Source of the DNA: Nymphaea colorata
Taxonomy: Eukaryota > Streptophyta > Magnoliopsida > Nymphaeales > Nymphaeaceae
DNA: 64,000 nt
Assembly: GCF_008831285.2 (NCBI RefSeq)
Contig: NC_045138.2
Coordinates: 19,253,934 to 19,317,933 of the forward strand
Direction: 5' to 3'
The translations under genes were made by a program, and so were the position numbers. Under the pieces are notes generated by a model. It saw only the letters and a list, made by a program, of their open reading frames with translations. It made no database searches and was not told the origin of the DNA. Positions 59,054-64,000 of the stretch are shown here, one piece after another. The stretch's first letter is position 1; every line of letters begins with the position of its first letter.

Positions 59054-60170
59054 CATGCAGAAACACAAAAAAAAACTTGAAAGTGAAGGTACACGTGACA
59101 CAGAAAGGCAGCGGGAGACAAACAAAGAGCGTGTGAATCGTCCAAAATTTTGTTCCCTTTCGCTAGAAAAGTATGGGATTTCTACGGCCTTCAATTTCTC
59201 ACATAAGATGCCGTGTCCGCCACTTCAAACCCATCACTTTTTTTTCATGGAACAAAAGATTTTTTTTTTCACCACCGAATTTGCTATGCCAATTGCCCTA
59301 AATGACAGCCCATTATTTGTCCTATAATGATAAAGTTTCAAAGACAAGTCTCCCAATAAACCAAAATATTACAAAGGAGCAAGAAAATTCGGATGGTAAT
59401 TCATTGGAGACGGCCTTTGTTGGCTTTTTATTGATTTCCTTAATATGTTTTTTATTTGTTCTAGTTTTGTGCTCTTTAAAATATAAATTTAATTTGAACA
59501 TAGTTCACAAGTAATTCTGGTTTCGAATCTTTTTTGGGGACTGATTCAATCGATTCTGAAACACATTTTAGACCTTTAGTTCGGATCCGGAGGGATTGGT
59601 AGCAACGGGAAGAACGCATTTACATATGAACAAGTTTGGGTTAGAATTATGAGAGCGTGGTCAAATAATAAGCAGCCCGTGTCCTAACGTGTCCACATTT
59701 ATTTAAACACTGGACGCTGTAACTCTTTCTTTTAATGCAATAATTTTAACGCTTTTAGGAGCACCCATATATTCAAATATATCAAATTATTAAACTTTAT
59801 GACATTGGTGTAGACAACAACTCCGCCATTGGACTTCAAGCGGGGAGGACTGCCTAAAATTCTAAATGGGTCCGATCCATTTTAAGTCTGAACCTACCTT
59901 GCGCCTTTTATGGAAGAACATTTAGATATTTTAACTATTTTCCAGCTCTGGGTCGACGACGACAAAAGAAAAGGCAAGACTGGTACATTTTTGCTGCTGC
60001 CGCTTTGCTTTCCTTCAAATCGGTCGGTGCAGCCAGCTCGGGTCAAAGGGCGCCTCTTCCTTCCACACTGAAGTTTCCCCATGCATTGACTTTACCACTT
60101 GGAGACTTCAAAGATGACTTCTCGATCCGTCATGTTTAAAAGCAATGTGCCTCGTTGATAAACCAGAAAG
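58261..60170. other. Intergenic, no supported gene
   Basis: AT-rich with a TA microsatellite. Small frames at 58278-58511 (-), 59055-59327 (+) and 59302-59514 (+) have no known motif. The last 200 bases (59.95-60.17 kb) have a more even composition and are the likely leader or first exon of RLP copy 2. Confidence 0.4.
59020..59051. repeat. (TA)n microsatellite
   Basis: About 16 TA units. Confidence 0.92.
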
Positions 60171-60177
60171 CGCAAAG

Positions 60178-60334
60178 GTATGCCTCTTTTGGTCACCACA
60201 GTTTTTTGGCGACTCTATGATCACCTATAGAATCTCTTTGTGCACACAACTATCTGTTTTTTGGTGTTTTCTTTTTTCTTGCTGGCGCAGCACTTGGAAT
60301 CATGAATTCGATCTGATCTCCAATTTCTTTGCAG
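60178..60334 (+). other. Candidate leader intron of RLP copy 2
   Basis: AAAG/GTATGC at 60177-60183 and TTCTTTGCAG at 60325-60334 would give a 157-base intron just before the start codon. The acceptor side is shared with copy 1; the donor side is absent there because the inverted arm has replaced it. Splicing is inferred only from these sites. Confidence 0.4.
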
Positions 60335-60346
60335 AGGACGTCAGCC

Positions 60347-61506
60347 ATGGTGCTTGATAGTAGGAAAAGCCGCAAACCCTTGATGTTGGTTCTCTCGCTC
60401 GCAGGAACATTGGATTTACTGCTGTTACTTCTCTTAGTGAGCACAATAGATGGAGGTGCAACGAGTGCTTCTTCATGCCTCAGCAGTGAAGCTTCCATCC
60501 TGCTGCGTATCCACTTGTCCAATGGAAGGCTAAGTTCATGGGGCGGAAATGAGTGTAACTGCTGCTTATGGGAGGGAGTTGAATGCGATCCCCCAAACTG
60601 GATGCATCATCGGACTTCAACTTCATGGAAGAACTACCAGTGAGAGTACTCCTCGTGTTTTCTTGGATATTGATCCTGAATTGGAAGATTATGAGTACAA
60701 TGAGCTTAAGGTCAATGGTCATGCCGACCCTCGTGATATTTCAAGATCAAGAATACCTTCGGCTCTTTTTGAGCTCCACCAACTCCAACACCTTGACCAC
60801 AGTGGTTGTGACTTCAATGGGTCTGCCATACCTTCACAGCTTGCCCAGCTCACCCACTTGACCCATCTTAATCTCTCCCGTGCTTGGTTTTCAGGTCAGG
60901 TTCCTTGGGAGATTTCAAAATTGTCTAACTTGGTTTCCTTAGACCTCTCCTACGCTTTCAATCATGAAGACAATTGAGGTCTCCAACAACCACTCTGAGG
61001 GTGGGATTTCAGACGAAATTGGAGATCTTAAGCGGCTCCAACAACTGAGGATTTCAAATAACAAGCTCAAAGGCCCAATTCCCAAGAGCATTGGTGCCCT
61101 CAGCCATTTGGAATCGTTGGATCTATCTCATAGCTACATCTCAGGTGAAATACCAGAAGAACTTACTACACTCAACTCTCTTGGGTATCTAAATCTGTCA
61201 CACAATAATCTTTCTGGAAGAATCCTTCAGTCGCCACATTTTTCCACATTTGATGCTCTATGCTTTGAAGGGAATCCTAGTCTTTGTGGAGCACCACTTT
61301 CACTGGCTTGTGAAGCCAATAACGGAGCCAAATTGCTTCCTTTTGTTGGATTGAGAGAAACAGATGAAGAGAAAATGCGGAAGTACGTATCAGTGGGATT
61401 AGGTTTTGGAGTAGGCTTTGGCACCGCAATCAGCTTTTCATATTTCTTGAATAATGGGAGGGGCTTCAACAGCTTTGGGAGAAGATGCTACTGGTCATGC
61501 GCTTAA
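60347..61506 (+). pseudogene. LRR receptor-like protein copy 2, internally deleted
   Basis: Paralogue of copy 1. ATG at 60347, signal-like segment, N-terminal cap (ECNCC..EGVEC) and the first LRRs. An extra C in a C-run (60590-60594) shifts the frame. After LDLSYA (about 60953) the sequence jumps to the equivalent of copy 1 position 45885. So nearly all LRRs and the island are missing, and a further frame change occurs at the junction. The last 180 residues (60964-61506, open) hold the final repeats, the C-terminal cap (GNPSLCGAPL), the transmembrane helix with GxxxG spacing and the same CYWSCA tail. The 12-base in-frame deletion near residue 50 is harmless. Without the two shifts it would resemble a very short RLP; as read, it makes no full product. 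Confidence 0.85.
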
Positions 61507-63175
61507 TCTAGATACATAATCAGCTTGAAGGCTTGTTACAAAATCAAGAGGGCGACAAAGGTTTTCATGGGACGGCTAATCCTCTTTCTTGTTGTTGCAA
61601 GGCGTCTGGCTCAGGAAGTTCTCAAAAATATAACCGTCCACTTTGTTCATTGCAAAGATCAACTCTGTGCTTCGTAGTCAGTCATCTTTAGTTAAAAATA
61701 AGCATGTTCTCATGTATTTCATATTGTTATGCAATGTGACTTTTTCTTGCGGAAATTTTCTCTTCTTCTTTCACATATTGACTTGTTTATGGAAACTGCA
61801 GTAGGACCTGTTTGGTTAGCCCAAATATCAAAGAATCGAATATTTAAAATAGAAAAGCTAACTTTTTAATATTATAGTGTTTGGGTAAAGAACCAGAAAA
61901 GTAAAAAAAAAGGATGTTTTTTGAAAAACGAGTGGTGGATTTTTAGTGAAATAAGTAAAATGAAATTAGCCGGATTTCGTCATTTGAAGGTCCATAAGAC
62001 CTCTGTTTGCATTGGTTTGTCACTTATTTACAGTTTAAAATAAAACTAAATTTTCTAAGGGATCTAATATAATTTGTTTGCACTTAATATTTTAACTATT
62101 TGCGCATATATATATGAACTTGATCCACTATGACATCGCAACCTATTTCGCATTTCTACATTGTTTTGCATTTACATCACACATGAATTGTTTCATTTCT
62201 ATGCGCATAATCTAATTTACATTGACTTAGTTCATATCTCAGCGTCAATAACTTGTTTTTAGGTTCACATTATGACGTTTCACGCCCACCTCACAGATTC
62301 ATTTTACATTTACACCATATTTTTCACATTGGACAAGTACTTTGTTGTGCATTTAATTCATGCATGTGGTGTCTTCGGCACTTGAAATTCACCATTTGTA
62401 ATGGGGTTTTCTATACGACCGTATCCGATTTGTTTGGTTAGTTAGCCCAAATATCAAAGAATGTAATGTTAAAATAGAAAAGCTAATTTTTTAATATTAT
62501 GTTTTTTGGGTAAAGAACTAGAAAAGTGGAAAAAAAAAAACGATGTTCTTTGAAATTAGGTGGTTAATTTCTTGAAAAATTGAAGAAGTTTTTGTTTTAG
62601 AAAACCTAAAAACAAGGGCACACCTTTCTTCCATGTTACTTCCACTGTCCTCCTTTTTCTTTGGTAATTCTTAGCTACCGTGCCACCAACCATCTTATGG
62701 TGTGTGAACCACATAAGGGACCCAGATCAAGGCCCGGACCTTTGAATCTCTGCTTCGCCAGTAAATGCTCGGAATTAAATGGGCGCCTTCTGCTCAGTAT
62801 CTGCTTTGTATATATTATCATCAATAAATTTAATTATTAGTAATTATATAATAAATTAATTTAATATTTTTTGTAATAACGCTGACAATATATCAGATAT
62901 CAAATTAAAAGTTAATGCTTTCAGGTCACTCCTTCACGTTTTTTTACAACTCTTTATCTTTCAATGCTTGCTCTTCAATGCAACATAAATGGGATGTTTG
63001 GATGACCCCGTGAAACCAAGTTTACATTTTTATATAGTATTTGGATGCCATCAAGACTGTGCTAAGGGAAACTCTGCTGGACAAAACCAAGGAAGTGAAA
63101 AATCTGAATCCCACCAGGTTATCCATAAAAACTGTGTCATATAAAAAAAATGAAAAAATAAACCATGATCTCATT
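61507..63175. repeat. 3' flank of RLP copy 2 with a 1-kb insertion
   Basis: Flanks match 46432-47035. A stretch of about 1.03 kb (near 61793-62822) is absent from copy 1. Inside it, two direct repeats of about 120 bases (61809-61930 and 62431-62558, GTTTGGTTAGCCCAAATATC...) lie about 620 bases apart. No ORF of note in the insertion; no TIR or clear target duplication seen. Confidence 0.65.
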
Positions 63176-63467
63176 AATGTTTGCATCAAGCTGTATGCTT
63201 AACCATTTCCACTTGATGTATTGCATTGAACAACGTATGATTATGATCTTATGCATGCATCAAACCTGATTTTTCCTTTCATCTCCTTTTTGGTAGCTTG
63301 GCTTACAGATAGATCAGATCTGGTTTATAGGACCAAATTCATTTTTTATTCGATTTTTCATAAGAACAACATTATGTTCTTAGAACACATTTTCTTACAA
63401 ACACTTGTGCCAACAATACTATATCATGATTTCATAAAACATGTCATGAATATGCTATTTAAAAAAA

Positions 63468-63470
<3 letters not shown>

Positions 63471-63506
<36 letters not shown>

Positions 63507-63517
63507 TATATATATAT
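63471..63517. repeat. (TA)n microsatellite
   Basis: TA tract broken once near 63500. It creates false frames on both strands. Confidence 0.92.
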
Positions 63518-64000
63518 TAAAATTTCGAATCTTTCTTTCATTAGTGTAGTGTGTGCAAACACGTAGACACTCGAAAGGCTTGAGCAAATATATTTGAAGA
63601 ACAGGTCTAAATGCTCAAAGACAGGCAGAAGCAGGGAAAAAAACAGACAGACGCAAACACGCACACAACACAGACTCTCTCGTTTCTTTGTCAAGTCAGG
63701 CACGGCAGGGCTGCCATTATATATATATACATTGTAGTCAGCAATCCAATCAACTAAACGATGAAAGAATATTTTGATGCCAAATAAGCACATTTTACGA
63801 CGTAATGCATTTAACAATTGTTAAGAGCTAATACATGTCTCGATTCTCATCAATTAAGTTGGCAGCTGATTGAGCGCATCTTGATGATGACAAATACACG
63901 TAAAAGCCTAGTTTTGGATATCATCTAAAATGTCAAGTGATTCCTTCTTTCCCCCTTTGGGATGACCAAATGAACTCTGTCAACCATTTTGTTTAATTTT
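63518..64000. other. Window end, no supported gene
   Basis: AT-rich; a minus-strand frame at 63455-63817 is mostly TA-tract translation. Confidence 0.4.

Noticed and set aside
1-64000. tRNA, rRNA, CRISPR or bacterial-type features
   Set aside because: None seen by eye; a plant nuclear context makes CRISPR arrays irrelevant, and no cloverleaf-like sequence stood out, though a covariance scan was not possible.

Overview
The window looks like nuclear DNA of a flowering plant. It is gene-poor and AT-rich, full of microsatellites, and carries two plant-type Ty1/copia LTR retrotransposons, MITE-like elements, a LINE fragment, a DUF247 gene and LRR receptor-like protein genes. The species cannot be fixed from the sequence alone. 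Most of the 64 kb is repeat-derived; only three coding regions look unbroken.

Layout. 1-2.8 kb: unresolved UTR/intron-like sequence. 2.8-3.3 kb: small three-helix membrane protein gene (+). 3.3-4.4 kb: repeated fragments that may be old LTR ends. 5.1-5.4 and 8.9-9.4 kb: two copies of one MITE family in opposite orientation. 9.4-10.0 kb: four-unit tandem array. 11.4-11.8 kb: paralogue of the small membrane gene (-). 13.5-37.2 kb: a large structure bounded by inverted arms of about 2.2 kb; the left arm is split by a copia element (13,662-19,020, minus strand) and the right arm keeps the matching empty site. Between the arms (21.1-35.0 kb) lie retroelement-like remnants, a copia RT fragment and AT-rich DNA. 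37.4-46.4 kb: an LRR receptor-like protein (RLP) gene that abuts the right arm, contains stops and frameshifts, and is split by a second, younger copia element (39,016-44,541) with a perfect target duplication. 51.7-53.2 kb: an intact single-exon DUF247 gene. 56 kb: LINE reverse transcriptase remnant. 60.3-61.5 kb: a second RLP copy, internally deleted so that the N-terminal part is joined to the C-terminal LRR/transmembrane part, also frameshifted.

How the pieces relate. The two RLP loci are duplicates, including their 3' flank. Copy 1 lost its upstream region to the inverted-arm structure and its middle to a retrotransposon; copy 2 lost nearly all its LRRs. This is birth-and-death decay of a resistance-type gene family. 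The two copia insertions are proved by 5-bp target duplications and, for the first, by the empty site in the other inverted arm. That gives an order of events: arm duplication, then copia 1. Copia 2 looks younger because its LTRs are more alike. All identities and differences were judged by eye; no alignment or database search was run.
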